Source: Gammaproteobacteria bacterium (lineage in GTDB: Bacteria; Pseudomonadota; Gammaproteobacteria; SZUA-229). From it: 48,630 bases of DNA. Below the pieces are notes generated by a model. That model worked only from the letters and a program-made list of their open reading frames with translations, had not been told where the DNA came from and searched no databases. The stretch is taken from positions 1 through 48,630 of the forward strand of contig JARFRD010000033.1 of assembly GCA_029287435.1 (NCBI GenBank), given 5' to 3'. Positions 17,147-25,415 of the stretch are shown here, piece by piece (positions within the stretch are counted from its first letter, which is position 1; each line of letters begins with the position of its first letter). Both the position numbers and the translations under genes were made by a program.

Positions 17147-20100
17147 CTATTCATCTTCTATCTTAAGGCGAATGCCGCGTCGACCTTTTGGAGCGGTTTT
17201 ACGGACTGGCGCCTTTTTAACAGGTGCTTTTTCAGGCGTAGATGTTTTGGATTCGGTTTTTTTCGCAGTTGTCTTCTTTGCAGCTGCCTTCTTCGCCGCA
17301 GGCGCAGGTTTTTGCGCAACAAGCTCTGCTGAAGGCACAGGCGCTGTCTCCTGCGCTGCCTTTTTCACCGGTGCTTTTTTAACTTCAGCGGCCTTCTCTG
17401 GTGTGGCCTTCCTGGCCTCTGACTTTTTAGGCTTTTTGGCTTCTGCCTTTTTAGGCTCGGCTTTCCTGGGTACAGCTTTCTTTGGTGTGGCTTTTTTTGG
17501 AGCCGTTTTTTTGGGCTCAGCGGGCCTGTTTTCAGCCGTGGCAGATTCAGCTTTCTTTGTCTTTTTCTTTGGCGCCGCTTTTTCAGTCTTATTCTGTTCA
17601 CTCGCGGCAGGCGTTGAATCCGGCGCTGTTGGCGCAGGCCCTGAAGGCGGAGATGATGGTGGCGTCGATGATGGTGGCGGTGGTTCATCCGACTTGCCGA
17701 ACTTACTCAAAATACCACCGACCAGCATCTTCAGCATTATGAATACGGAACGCAGAATCAGGAATATCCAGCTAAACAGGCTAATAATGCCAGCGTAGAT
17801 ACGCATCCATAACGGCGTCTTGTATTCTTCAACCACATCATCGGCTGCTTCTATAGCCTCGCCTTCGATCCTCTCGAAATCCGGACTCAGCTCTAATTCA
17901 CCAGAATCCATATCGGTTTCGAGGTAAAAACGCTTGCGCAGGCTGATGCAACCTAATGGGATAATTATCACGGCCATCAAAGTCGCAACACCAGCACCGA
18001 ACAGCAGACTCACCGCCATGCCCTGGAAGATCGGATCAAAGATAATCGCGTAGGCACCGGCCATCAGTGTCAGCGATGTAATCAGGATCGGGCGCATACG
18101 AATTTCAGCACCCGCGACGGCTGCTTCACGTACCGGACGACCTTTCGCCACTTCAATTTTCACGAACTCAACAATCAAAATGGACTGGCGCACGATAATC
18201 CCACCGAGCGCGATCATGCCAATCATGGAGGTTGCGGTGAATTCAGCACCCAGCAACCAGTGTCCCGGAACGATACCAATCATGGTGCAAGGTATGGGGG
18301 ACATGATCAGGCCAGCGATTGCAAAATCACGGAACTCCCAGACAATCAGGCCATAAATCAGTACCAGCGCTGCCATGAATGCGATACCCATGTCTCGGAA
18401 CGTCTCGAAAGTAACTGTCCACTCACCCGTCCACTCGAAGCCAGACTGATCATCATTATCCGGTGGGCCAATCAGGTTGAATGGCATACCTTCCATGATC
18501 ACACCATCAGGCGTGGTGTATTCATCGCTAAAGGCTTCAATATTAAACATGCCGTAAATCGGCGCACCAAGGCGGCCTTCCATTTCACCTACCACGTATT
18601 CAATGGCACGCAAATCCTTGTGATAAATGATTGGGTCTTCTTCAACCAGGATGAAATCACCCAGTTCACTCAAAGGCACGGTAATTCCGCTTGAGCTCAT
18701 CACCGGAAGATTGCTCAACTGGTTTACCTGCGAGCGTGTTGCTAATGGCACCTGGATAACGATATAAGTCGGCTCGATAACGGAAGCAAGTTTGACGTCT
18801 CCGAGTTTGTATCCACCCATGGCCATGGCCAGCGTGTTATTGATCGTAGCAACGTTAATGCCACGGCGAGATGCCTTATCGACATTAACTTCGAAACGCC
18901 AGTACTGGTGAGGATCAATCAGATAATTGTCGACATCAACCACGCCTTCGGCCTGCTCAAAGAACTCGGTCATTTTGCGCGCAACTTCACGTCGCGTGTG
19001 TTCATCCGGGCCATGGATTTCAGCAACCACGGTTTGCAGTACCGGTGGCCCCGGTGGCATTTCTACAACAGCGATTCGTGCACCAAATTGCTCAGCAATC
19101 GGCTGTAATATCGAACGAGCTTCTACAGCAATCGCGTGACTACCGCGTTCCCTTTCCTGCTTGTCTTTCAACAATACCAGCAAATCACCTTCCCATGGCT
19201 TACTACGCATGTAGTAATGACGCACCATGCCATTGAAGTTGAACGGCTGCGCAGTACCCGAAAATGACTGAACGGCCTCTACCTCTGGTATTTGTTTGAC
19301 TGCTTCAGCCAGCTCATGAGCCACGTTAGCGGTAACCGGTAAGGCGGTTCCTTCTGGCATATTGATGATGACACTGAACTCAGGCTTGTTATCAAACGGC
19401 AGCATCTTCACTGCTACCCACTGGGTTGGATAGAACAGCAAACAGGTTGCAGCTGTTACGCCAATAACACTGATAAGAAAAAGGATACCCAGCTTTCTGC
19501 TTTCCACCAGTGGCATGATGATTGGCCGGTAAAATTTACCGATAATTTTGTGTGTCCGCTGTTCACGTTTTTCTGCTGCTTCCAGTGCTGCAAGTTTCGG
19601 TCTCACCTTTAACGCAAACCATGGCGTGAATACAAAAGCTGCGATCAGAGAGAAGAACATGGCCGAAGCGCCGAGTACAGGGATCGGACGCATGTATGGC
19701 CCCATCAGGCCACTCACCCAACCCATTGGTAGTAGCGCGGCGATAATGGTAAATGTCGCAAGAATCGTCGGGTTACCGACTTCACGAACCGCGTCGACAG
19801 CATCATTGATGTTCGTTCGCCCTTTTATCAACCAGTGCCGGAATATGTTCTCGACCACCACGGTCGCGTCATCAACAAGAATACCGATGGAGAAAATCAG
19901 TGCGAACAGGCTCACACGGTCGATGGTGTAATCCACCATCATGGCCCACCAGATCGTTAGCAGAATTACGATTGGAATAACCGTGATAACAACGAACGCG
20001 GCACGTACACCCAGACCAATCAGACACAGGATCGATACGATAATACAGGCCTCGAACATGGCCTTTAATAACTCATTTACCTTGTCGTTAGCTGATTTAC

Positions 20101-21208
20101 CGTAATCACGTGTGACATGCAAAAATACATTATCCGGTATCAGTGTACCCTTGAGTTCTTCGACCTTGGCCAGAATATCCCTGGACACGGTCACACCATT
20201 ACTGCCCTCTTTCTTGGCGATGGTAACGGTAACTGCAGGATCACCATTAGCGCGGTTCTCACCCCGGTAAGCGGGTCCGGAATAAAAATAGGAAACCTGG
20301 CTGGCATCCTCGGGGCCATGTGATACTTGAGCGATGTCACGCATGTAAACAGGCGCGCCATTGGCAGTACCGACAACCAGTCTGTTAATCGCATCGGCCG
20401 TTCTCAGGAAGGTGCCGGAATAGACAGTGAACGATGTACTACCGGATTCAACTGCACCCACATTCGCTTCAGAGTTAGCTGTTTTAACTGTCTCGGCAAC
20501 CTGTTGCAAACTGATACCATAGCCGGCGAGACGTTCGGGCAGGACCTCAATACGGATCTGGTCTGCGCGGCCACCTACAACAAAGCCTTTACCGGTATTC
20601 TTGATTTGGCCAAGTTCCTGCAGCAGGTCGTTACCCAGAATGCGCAGGGTACTGTCATCGATCTCACGCGACCACAGGGTTACGCTGACCGTTGGCACAT
20701 CGTCGACCGCGATCGGCTTGATCAGCGGCATCATTACATCGGGCGGTATCTTGTCCCGGTTAGAGCGTATCTTTTCGTGAACTTTTACAATGGAGTCGCC
20801 CAGGTCCTCGCCAACATAGAACTGAACAGCAACCATGGCTTTGCCGCGCTCGGTGCCCGAGTAAACATGACGTACACCCGGAATTTCGGAGAGTAGACGT
20901 TCGAGCGGGTCAGTAACCAGTGACTCAACCTGGTATACAGAAGCACCAGGGTAGGAAATATACAGGTCAATCAATGGCACCGATATCTGTGGATCTTCCT
21001 GGCGAGGGGTGAATATCAGGCCCATCACACCAATCAACAGACAGGCAATCAACAACATCGGGGTTACCGGCGTATTGATGAAGGTTTTTGCTATATTACC
21101 GGCGATACCCAGGTCATGATGTTCACCGGGTGGCATCTCAGTGACCGCCTCTTCGCTTTCCGAAGATGCTTGTGCCTTTTTCTTGTCGTTGTCCTGTTGC
21201 TCTGCCAT
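17147..21208 (-). CDS. RND efflux permease with long lysine-rich cytoplasmic C-terminal extension
   Basis: This 1353-residue inner-membrane pump belongs to the RND superfamily (AcrB/HAE-HME type). The first transmembrane helix is at about residues 47-66. Transmembrane helix 4 carries the proton-relay pair Asp446-Asp447 in 'SIGILVDDATVVVENIF', and the last standard helix ends near 1090. The two periplasmic porter halves occupy about 70-380 and 600-935. Beyond the usual end there is a linker, an additional hydrophobic stretch (about 1132-1165), a Pro/Ser segment (1174-1200), and about 140 residues of Lys/Ala/Pro repeats like AlgP or histone H1 tails. By normal RND topology this tail should be cytoplasmic. 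The membrane fusion protein lies 105 bp upstream; no outer-membrane channel gene is present in the cluster. Substrate is unknown. Confidence 0.9.
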   Translation of the reverse strand: MAEQQDNDKKKAQASSESEEAVTEMPPGEHHDLGIAGNIAKTFINTPVTPMLLIACLLIGVMGLIFTPRQEDPQISVPLIDLYISYPGASVYQVESLVTDPLERLLSEIPGVRHVYSGTERGKAMVAVQFYVGEDLGDSIVKVHEKIRSNRDKIPPDVMMPLIKPIAVDDVPTVSVTLWSREIDDSTLRILGNDLLQELGQIKNTGKGFVVGGRADQIRIEVLPERLAGYGISLQQVAETVKTANSEANVGAVESGSTSFTVYSGTFLRTADAINRLVVGTANGAPVYMRDIAQVSHGPEDASQVSYFYSGPAYRGENRANGDPAVTVTIAKKEGSNGVTVSRDILAKVEELKGTLIPDNVFLHVTRDYGKSANDKVNELLKAMFEACIIVSILCLIGLGVRAAFVVITVIPIVILLTIWWAMMVDYTIDRVSLFALIFSIGILVDDATVVVENIFRHWLIKGRTNINDAVDAVREVGNPTILATFTIIAALLPMGWVSGLMGPYMRPIPVLGASAMFFSLIAAFVFTPWFALKVRPKLAALEAAEKREQRTHKIIGKFYRPIIMPLVESRKLGILFLISVIGVTAATCLLFYPTQWVAVKMLPFDNKPEFSVIINMPEGTALPVTANVAHELAEAVKQIPEVEAVQSFSGTAQPFNFNGMVRHYYMRSKPWEGDLLVLLKDKQERERGSHAIAVEARSILQPIAEQFGARIAVVEMPPGPPVLQTVVAEIHGPDEHTRREVARKMTEFFEQAEGVVDVDNYLIDPHQYWRFEVNVDKASRRGINVATINNTLAMAMGGYKLGDVKLASVIEPTYIVIQVPLATRSQVNQLSNLPVMSSSGITVPLSELGDFILVEEDPIIYHKDLRAIEYVVGEMEGRLGAPIYGMFNIEAFSDEYTTPDGVIMEGMPFNLIGPPDNDDQSGFEWTGEWTVTFETFRDMGIAFMAALVLIYGLIVWEFRDFAIAGLIMSPIPCTMIGIVPGHWLLGAEFTATSMIGMIALGGIIVRQSILIVEFVKIEVAKGRPVREAAVAGAEIRMRPILITSLTLMAGAYAIIFDPIFQGMAVSLLFGAGVATLMAVIIIPLGCISLRKRFYLETDMDSGELELSPDFERIEGEAIEAADDVVEEYKTPLWMRIYAGIISLFSWIFLILRSVFIMLKMLVGGILSKFGKSDEPPPPSSTPPSSPPSGPAPTAPDSTPAASEQNKTEKAAPKKKTKKAESATAENRPAEPKKTAPKKATPKKAVPRKAEPKKAEAKKPKKSEARKATPEKAAEVKKAPVKKAAQETAPVPSAELVAQKPAPAAKKAAAKKTTAKKTESKTSTPEKAPVKKAPVRKTAPKGRRGIRLKIEDE

Positions 21209-21313
21209 TGTTTCTTAATTAACTCTTGCTGGTTTATGTTTTCACTGCCATTTGCAGTGAACACACCCTTGCAACACGCCTTTGGTCGTTATTGCATTTA
21301 AATACCCGGGTAG

Positions 21314-22459
21314 CTACTTAGGTTTATCCCAACTAACCGGAGGACCATCGTTATCCGACTGCGTCAACACGCGTTCACCCGGCTTCAAGCCTGAAAGCAC
21401 AATGACATGATTTGCATCCAGCTCTATACCGGTTCGGATCAAGCGTAATTTTGGAACGCCGTTTTCATCCAGTACTTTTACTGAAGGCAAACTGCCGCGC
21501 TTGGATATGGCCGACTTGGGTATAACAGGCAAGGCACGGGTTGGGGAGTTGACATCCGGCACCATCACCTCTGCGTACATACCAGGGCCACCGGGTACAC
21601 CTTCGGGAAGGTCAAACTTCACGGTAATAGTGTGTTGCCGCTCATCTGCCTTGGGCGCAATCTGGGCAACACGTGCGTTGACACGGGTATTGTTCACATC
21701 AAGGCGTGCTGGCACGACCATGTCCTTGTGCAAGCCAGGAACAAGTCGTGAAGGCACTTCGGTCCTGATACGCAGGAACTTGGAATAGGAGAATTTGATC
21801 AAGGGCTGGCCCGGCTGCACGGTATCACCGACTTCAACCAGCTTGTCGGTAATTACGCCATCGAACGGAGCCAGTGATTTGGCATCGCGAATCTTGGCTT
21901 CAATCTCACGCAACCCGGACTCTGCCTGTTGAATAGCGGCACGCGCATTCTGCACCTGCGAACCCTGGGTTACGAGGTCAGCGTGACGCTCAATACCCTT
22001 GTCACCGCCACTGCCAAACAATCCGTCGCTACCACCACCATCAAAAAAGTTACCAAACATGGCGGGGAACTCCATCCCGGCCATTGGTCTTGGGTTATAA
22101 ACACGCGGATTCCATAGTTCACGCGTGTACTGAACCTGCGCATTTTGCATACTTGTATAGGCTGAGTTCAGTTGCGCTTCAGCTGCGCGCTTCCTGGCCT
22201 GCAACTGTGCATCATCGATTAGAACGAGTTCTGTTCCCGAAGAAAACTCGTCACCTTCTTCACCTGCAATTGACTCCACAACACCCGGTACCTGCGCAGA
22301 TAAAGTGACCTCCTTCAGTGGTATAACTGTACCCCCCAGAATGACATAACCACCGTGAGGCGCGACACCGACAGTTACAACATTATCCGCCTGTGCTGTT
22401 ACCGAAATAAAGCCGAGAAGGAATAAGGAAGATTTAAGAATTTTACTTGTTATAGGCAT
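21314..22459 (-). CDS. Periplasmic membrane fusion protein of the RND pump
   Basis: This 381-residue adaptor has a signal peptide (residues 1-24). A lipoyl-like half follows ('VTLSAQVPGVVESIAGEEGD', 'APFDGVITDKLVEVGDTVQP') that brackets the alpha-hairpin, then a beta-barrel and a membrane-proximal domain (to about 370). It should connect the RND protein to an outer-membrane channel. The alpha-hairpin is interrupted at about residues 116-156 by a Pro/Phe/Gly-rich insert with 'NPRPMAGMEFPAMFGNFF' and a run of glycines, unusual at the tip that normally contacts the channel. It is the first gene of the eleven-gene run, 105 bp before the permease gene. Upstream there is a TATAAT box and three ATGAG motifs. 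Confidence 0.9.
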   Translation of the reverse strand: MPITSKILKSSLFLLGFISVTAQADNVVTVGVAPHGGYVILGGTVIPLKEVTLSAQVPGVVESIAGEEGDEFSSGTELVLIDDAQLQARKRAAEAQLNSAYTSMQNAQVQYTRELWNPRVYNPRPMAGMEFPAMFGNFFDGGGSDGLFGSGGDKGIERHADLVTQGSQVQNARAAIQQAESGLREIEAKIRDAKSLAPFDGVITDKLVEVGDTVQPGQPLIKFSYSKFLRIRTEVPSRLVPGLHKDMVVPARLDVNNTRVNARVAQIAPKADERQHTITVKFDLPEGVPGGPGMYAEVMVPDVNSPTRALPVIPKSAISKRGSLPSVKVLDENGVPKLRLIRTGIELDANHVIVLSGLKPGERVLTQSDNDGPPVSWDKPK

Positions 22460-22524
22460 ACCTGGAGCGACCTTTCATGTTCAATTAAGTCGAATATGTT
22501 CATCTTGAATACAGCGCTGGCCGG

Positions 22525-22571
22525 CTAAAAATGAGACATACTCACAAATGAGAATGCACTCTTTAATGAGT
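22525..22571. promoter_or_regulatory. Three spaced ATGAG boxes upstream of the RND operon
   Basis: On the plus strand, ATGAG occurs at 22531-22535, 22548-22552 and 22566-22570, spaced 17 and 18 bp. Two of the boxes lie in short palindromes: CTCACAAATGAG, and ACTC/GAGT around TTTAAT. The group lies 65-110 bp before the membrane fusion protein start, between that gene and the -10-like box at 22609. Repeated half sites on nearly the same helical phase suggest a regulator-binding region. The factor is unknown. Confidence 0.35.
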
Positions 22572-22608
22572 GATTTCAAGTACTTTCGCACCATAATGGA
22601 CCAACGGT

Positions 22609-22614
22609 ATTATA
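22609..22614 (-). promoter_or_regulatory. Candidate -10 box for the RND/ParA operon
   Basis: The minus strand reads TATAAT in a longer alternating TA stretch (22609-22620). It is about 150 bp upstream of the membrane fusion protein start, giving a leader that includes the ATGAG boxes. I see no convincing -35 hexamer at 16-18 nt, so an activator may be needed, or the true start may be elsewhere. The 200-bp region otherwise contains no gene. Confidence 0.3.
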
Positions 22615-22660
22615 TATATAGGATAAATAGCACGATATTTCAGCTTATCTTAATATTCGA

Positions 22661-23635
22661 TCACTTACTTGTCATACCGAAGGCTAAAACCTGTTGTATT
22701 TCCTGACTATTTGTCAATAACATCAGTAAACGATCAAGCCCCAGGGCAACGCCACTGCAATCAGGCAAGCCATGATCAAGCGCAGCCAATACTTTTTCAT
22801 CGATGCTCATAGGTTTGAGTCCTTTATTGACACGACTCGCATTCTCTACTTCAAAGCGATGTCTTTGCTCTTTAGCATCCTGCAACTCGTGAAAACCATT
22901 CGCGATTTCACGTTCACCATAAAATAGCTCAAATCGTGCCGCGACCTGTTGACCGCACTCATCGGTTCGCAGCCGCGCGAGTGCACATTGTGACTGAGGG
23001 TAATCGTATATGAATGTAAATGTATCTGACGGCATTGATGGCAACACCAACTGTGTTAACAACCAGTCAAGCCATTCATCAACGTCATCATCGAGTCCAA
23101 CCGGTTGCTCGATGTTATTGTCACTTGCACATTGCAGGCATTCGTTTGCTGTAACCGTATGGGGATTTATTCCCGCATACTGCCTGAAAGCCTGCGCATA
23201 AGTTAAACGCTGCATCGTCTGCGTTGATACCGAATCCTCGCTTACCAGCAAGCGCACCAGTTGCTCAACTTCATCCATGAGCTGAAACATGTCGAAGCCC
23301 GGGCGATACCACTCCAGCATAGTGAATTCCGGCTGGTGGTTTGGGCCAAGTTCCTCATCACGGAATGCCTTGCAGATCTGAAATATTGCCTCACCATACG
23401 CAACCAGTAATCGCTTCATGTCATATTCAGGCGAAGTATTCAGGTACAGGGATTTACCCGAGAAGCGCGTGGAAAAACTTTGAAGGTTAGGATCGGTGGT
23501 CGCAGATGAAGACAGTAATGGCGTTTCCACCTCGAGCACGCCTTGTTCATCAAAAAAGGCCCGAATGTTCTTCAACATGCAGGCCCTCGCCTTGATAAGT
23601 TCCAGCGATGCAGTGGGTCGCCAGCGCTGACTCAT
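22661..23635 (-). CDS. epmA: EF-P (R)-beta-lysine ligase
   Basis: EpmA (PoxA/GenX/YjeA) is a class II lysyl-tRNA-synthetase-like enzyme that attaches (R)-beta-lysine to Lys34 of elongation factor P. The 324-residue length matches the E. coli protein and lacks the tRNA anticodon-binding domain of LysS. Class II motifs are present: 'FFDEQGVLEVETPLLS' (motif 1), 'FRDEELGPNHQPEFTMLEW' (motif 2) and 'GVALGLDRLLML' (motif 3). It lies 15 bp after efp on the same strand, so enzyme and substrate are co-expressed, and epmB is divergent from efp. The complete EF-P modification set except the hydroxylase EpmC is in one place. Confidence 0.95.
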   Translation of the reverse strand: MSQRWRPTASLELIKARACMLKNIRAFFDEQGVLEVETPLLSSSATTDPNLQSFSTRFSGKSLYLNTSPEYDMKRLLVAYGEAIFQICKAFRDEELGPNHQPEFTMLEWYRPGFDMFQLMDEVEQLVRLLVSEDSVSTQTMQRLTYAQAFRQYAGINPHTVTANECLQCASDNNIEQPVGLDDDVDEWLDWLLTQLVLPSMPSDTFTFIYDYPQSQCALARLRTDECGQQVAARFELFYGEREIANGFHELQDAKEQRHRFEVENASRVNKGLKPMSIDEKVLAALDHGLPDCSGVALGLDRLLMLLTNSQEIQQVLAFGMTSK

Positions 23636-23650
23636 AGGTACTTTTTAATC

Positions 23651-24214
23651 TTATGCTCTTGAAACGTACTCACCTGTACGCGTGTCAATTTTGAGCACAT
23701 CGCCTTCATCGATAAATAAGGGCACTTTCACTTCTGCACCAGTTTCCAGGGTCGCAGGTTTGGAGCCACCCTGCGCAGTATCACCTTTCAACCCGGGATC
23801 AGTCTGGCTCACGGCAAGTTCAACGAAGTTGGGTGTGGTAATGGATAAGGGTGCGCCATTCCACAGAGTCATCTGGCAAGGCTCCTGCCCCTTAAGCCAT
23901 TTTGCAGCGTCCCCTACGGCTATGCTATCAGCTGCATGCTGCTCAAAGGTTTCGGGCTCCATGAAATGCCAGTACTCACCATCATTGTATAAATACTCTA
24001 CGTCGCGTTCTTCCACGTCCGCGGCTTCAACCGACTCGGTGGTCTTGAAGGTGCGCTCAAGCGTACGCCCGGTCTTGAGGTTCTTTGCCTTGATCCTGTT
24101 GAATGCCTGGCCCTTGCCGGGTTTAACCAGGATATTCTCGGTAATCGAGCACGGATCGCCATCAAGCATGATATTCAATCCGTTTTTGAATTCGTTTGTA
24201 TTGTAAGATGCCAT
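23651..24214 (-). CDS. efp: Elongation factor P
   Basis: EF-P enters the ribosomal E site and relieves stalling at polyproline stretches. The 187-residue product has the three beta-barrel layout (KOW-like N-terminal domain, central domain, C-terminal OB fold). The loop [11 protein letters not shown] carries Lys34, the residue that receives beta-lysine. '[16 protein letters not shown]' and the C-terminal '[17 protein letters not shown]' are highly conserved. The neighbours are epmA (downstream, 15 bp) and divergent epmB, in agreement with beta-lysylation at Lys34. Several proteins in this window contain proline runs (for example the TPR linker and the PPPPPGPY protein) and would be natural EF-P clients; that link is inference. 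Confidence 0.98.
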   Translation of the reverse strand: MASYNTNEFKNGLNIMLDGDPCSITENILVKPGKGQAFNRIKAKNLKTGRTLERTFKTTESVEAADVEERDVEYLYNDGEYWHFMEPETFEQHAADSIAVGDAAKWLKGQEPCQMTLWNGAPLSITTPNFVELAVSQTDPGLKGDTAQGGSKPATLETGAEVKVPLFIDEGDVLKIDTRTGEYVSRA

Positions 24215-24296
24215 GTTGTTACCTGTTTTTTACAGGGCGCAATTTTAACCTGATAACCAGACAAATCACATATCTATTCAAGAGAATCAGCCTTTC

Positions 24297-25301
24297 ATGC
24301 AACCAATCCAGCTTGTCAATACGCATGAATCGCCGCGGTGGCAAAACCAGCTGGCTAATGCCATCACATCGACTGAAGAACTACTCAAACTGCTGGGGCT
24401 TGATCATCTTCTGGATACAGCCATCTTGCAGCCCGATTTTCGTCTGTGCGTGCCACGCCCCTATGTCACGAAAATGCAACCGGGTGATGCCAGCGATCCG
24501 CTACTGAAACAGGTATTACCCGGTCTTGAAGAAGCCGCTGGTGATGGTGTACTGGATCCGGTCGGCGATCTCAATGCCATGACCACGCCGGGACTGTTAC
24601 ACAAGTACCAGGGTCGCGTATTACTGGTCACCACCGGCGCCTGCGCCATACACTGCCGCTACTGCTTTCGTCGTCACTTTCCCTACAGTGAGGCCAACCC
24701 GGGCAAACAGGCCTGGCAACAGGCGCTTGACTATATCAAACAGCACCGAGACGTACACGAGGTCATACTCAGTGGCGGCGATCCACTGGTGATGGATAAC
24801 GCCAAACTACGCGATCTACTGCAGCAACTTGAAGGTATCCCGCATGTAACATGGCTGCGTATCCACACCCGGTTGCCCGTTGTCTTGCCCGCACGCATTG
24901 ACGACGAACTACTCGAGCTGTTACAAAGATCCCGCTTCACAACCAGCATGATCATCCATGCCAACCATGCCAATGAACTGGGCGCTGATGAAATACGGGT
25001 TTTGAGCAGGCTGGCAAATGCGGGAATCAGGCTGCTGAACCAGAGCGTGCTGTTAAAGGGAGTGAATGACAACAGCGATGCCCTTATCGATCTGAGCCAG
25101 CGCTTGTATGAAGCCGGAGTACTGCCTTATTATTTACATCTTTTGGACCCGGTCCAGGGTGCCATGCATTTCGATGTGCCTGATAATCGGGCTGTTCAAA
25201 TCATCGATACCCTCAGGGAAAGATTGCCCGGTTTCCTCGTACCCAGGCTGGTACGTGAAGAGCCCGGAAAAGGCTCAAAAACAGCAATTTTCGCGATCTG
25301 A
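24297..25301 (+). CDS. epmB: EF-P lysine 2,3-aminomutase (radical SAM)
   Basis: EpmB (YjeK) converts (S)-alpha-lysine to (R)-beta-lysine using a 4Fe-4S cluster, S-adenosylmethionine and pyridoxal phosphate. EpmA then ligates the product to EF-P. The 334-residue protein is close to the E. coli length. It contains the radical SAM motif C-x3-C-x2-C in 'CAIHCRYCFRRHFPY'. 'EVILSGGDPLVM' is the usual glycine-rich SAM contact, and PLP contacts occur in the C-terminal part ('LPYYLHLLDPVQGAMHFDV'). It is divergent from efp-epmA with an 82-bp shared regulatory region. The start is the ATG at 24297. The short length, lacking the C-terminal oligomerisation region of catabolic lysine aminomutases, supports EpmB. 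Confidence 0.95.
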   Translation: MQPIQLVNTHESPRWQNQLANAITSTEELLKLLGLDHLLDTAILQPDFRLCVPRPYVTKMQPGDASDPLLKQVLPGLEEAAGDGVLDPVGDLNAMTTPGLLHKYQGRVLLVTTGACAIHCRYCFRRHFPYSEANPGKQAWQQALDYIKQHRDVHEVILSGGDPLVMDNAKLRDLLQQLEGIPHVTWLRIHTRLPVVLPARIDDELLELLQRSRFTTSMIIHANHANELGADEIRVLSRLANAGIRLLNQSVLLKGVNDNSDALIDLSQRLYEAGVLPYYLHLLDPVQGAMHFDVPDNRAVQIIDTLRERLPGFLVPRLVREEPGKGSKTAIFAI

Positions 25302-25415
25302 GCTACACTTGTGGTGTTCAAAACAAAAAGAATAAATCCATTGCTATCCTGTTGTTTTATATAAAGAAGACAGCAGTCAGGCTATTTGACGCGCAAGATC
25401 GATAATTGATAGAAG

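Noticed and set aside
20327-20896. 189-codon plus-strand frame opposite the RND gene
   Set aside because: It is a shadow of a well-conserved RND coding region with no ribosome site or recognisable motif.
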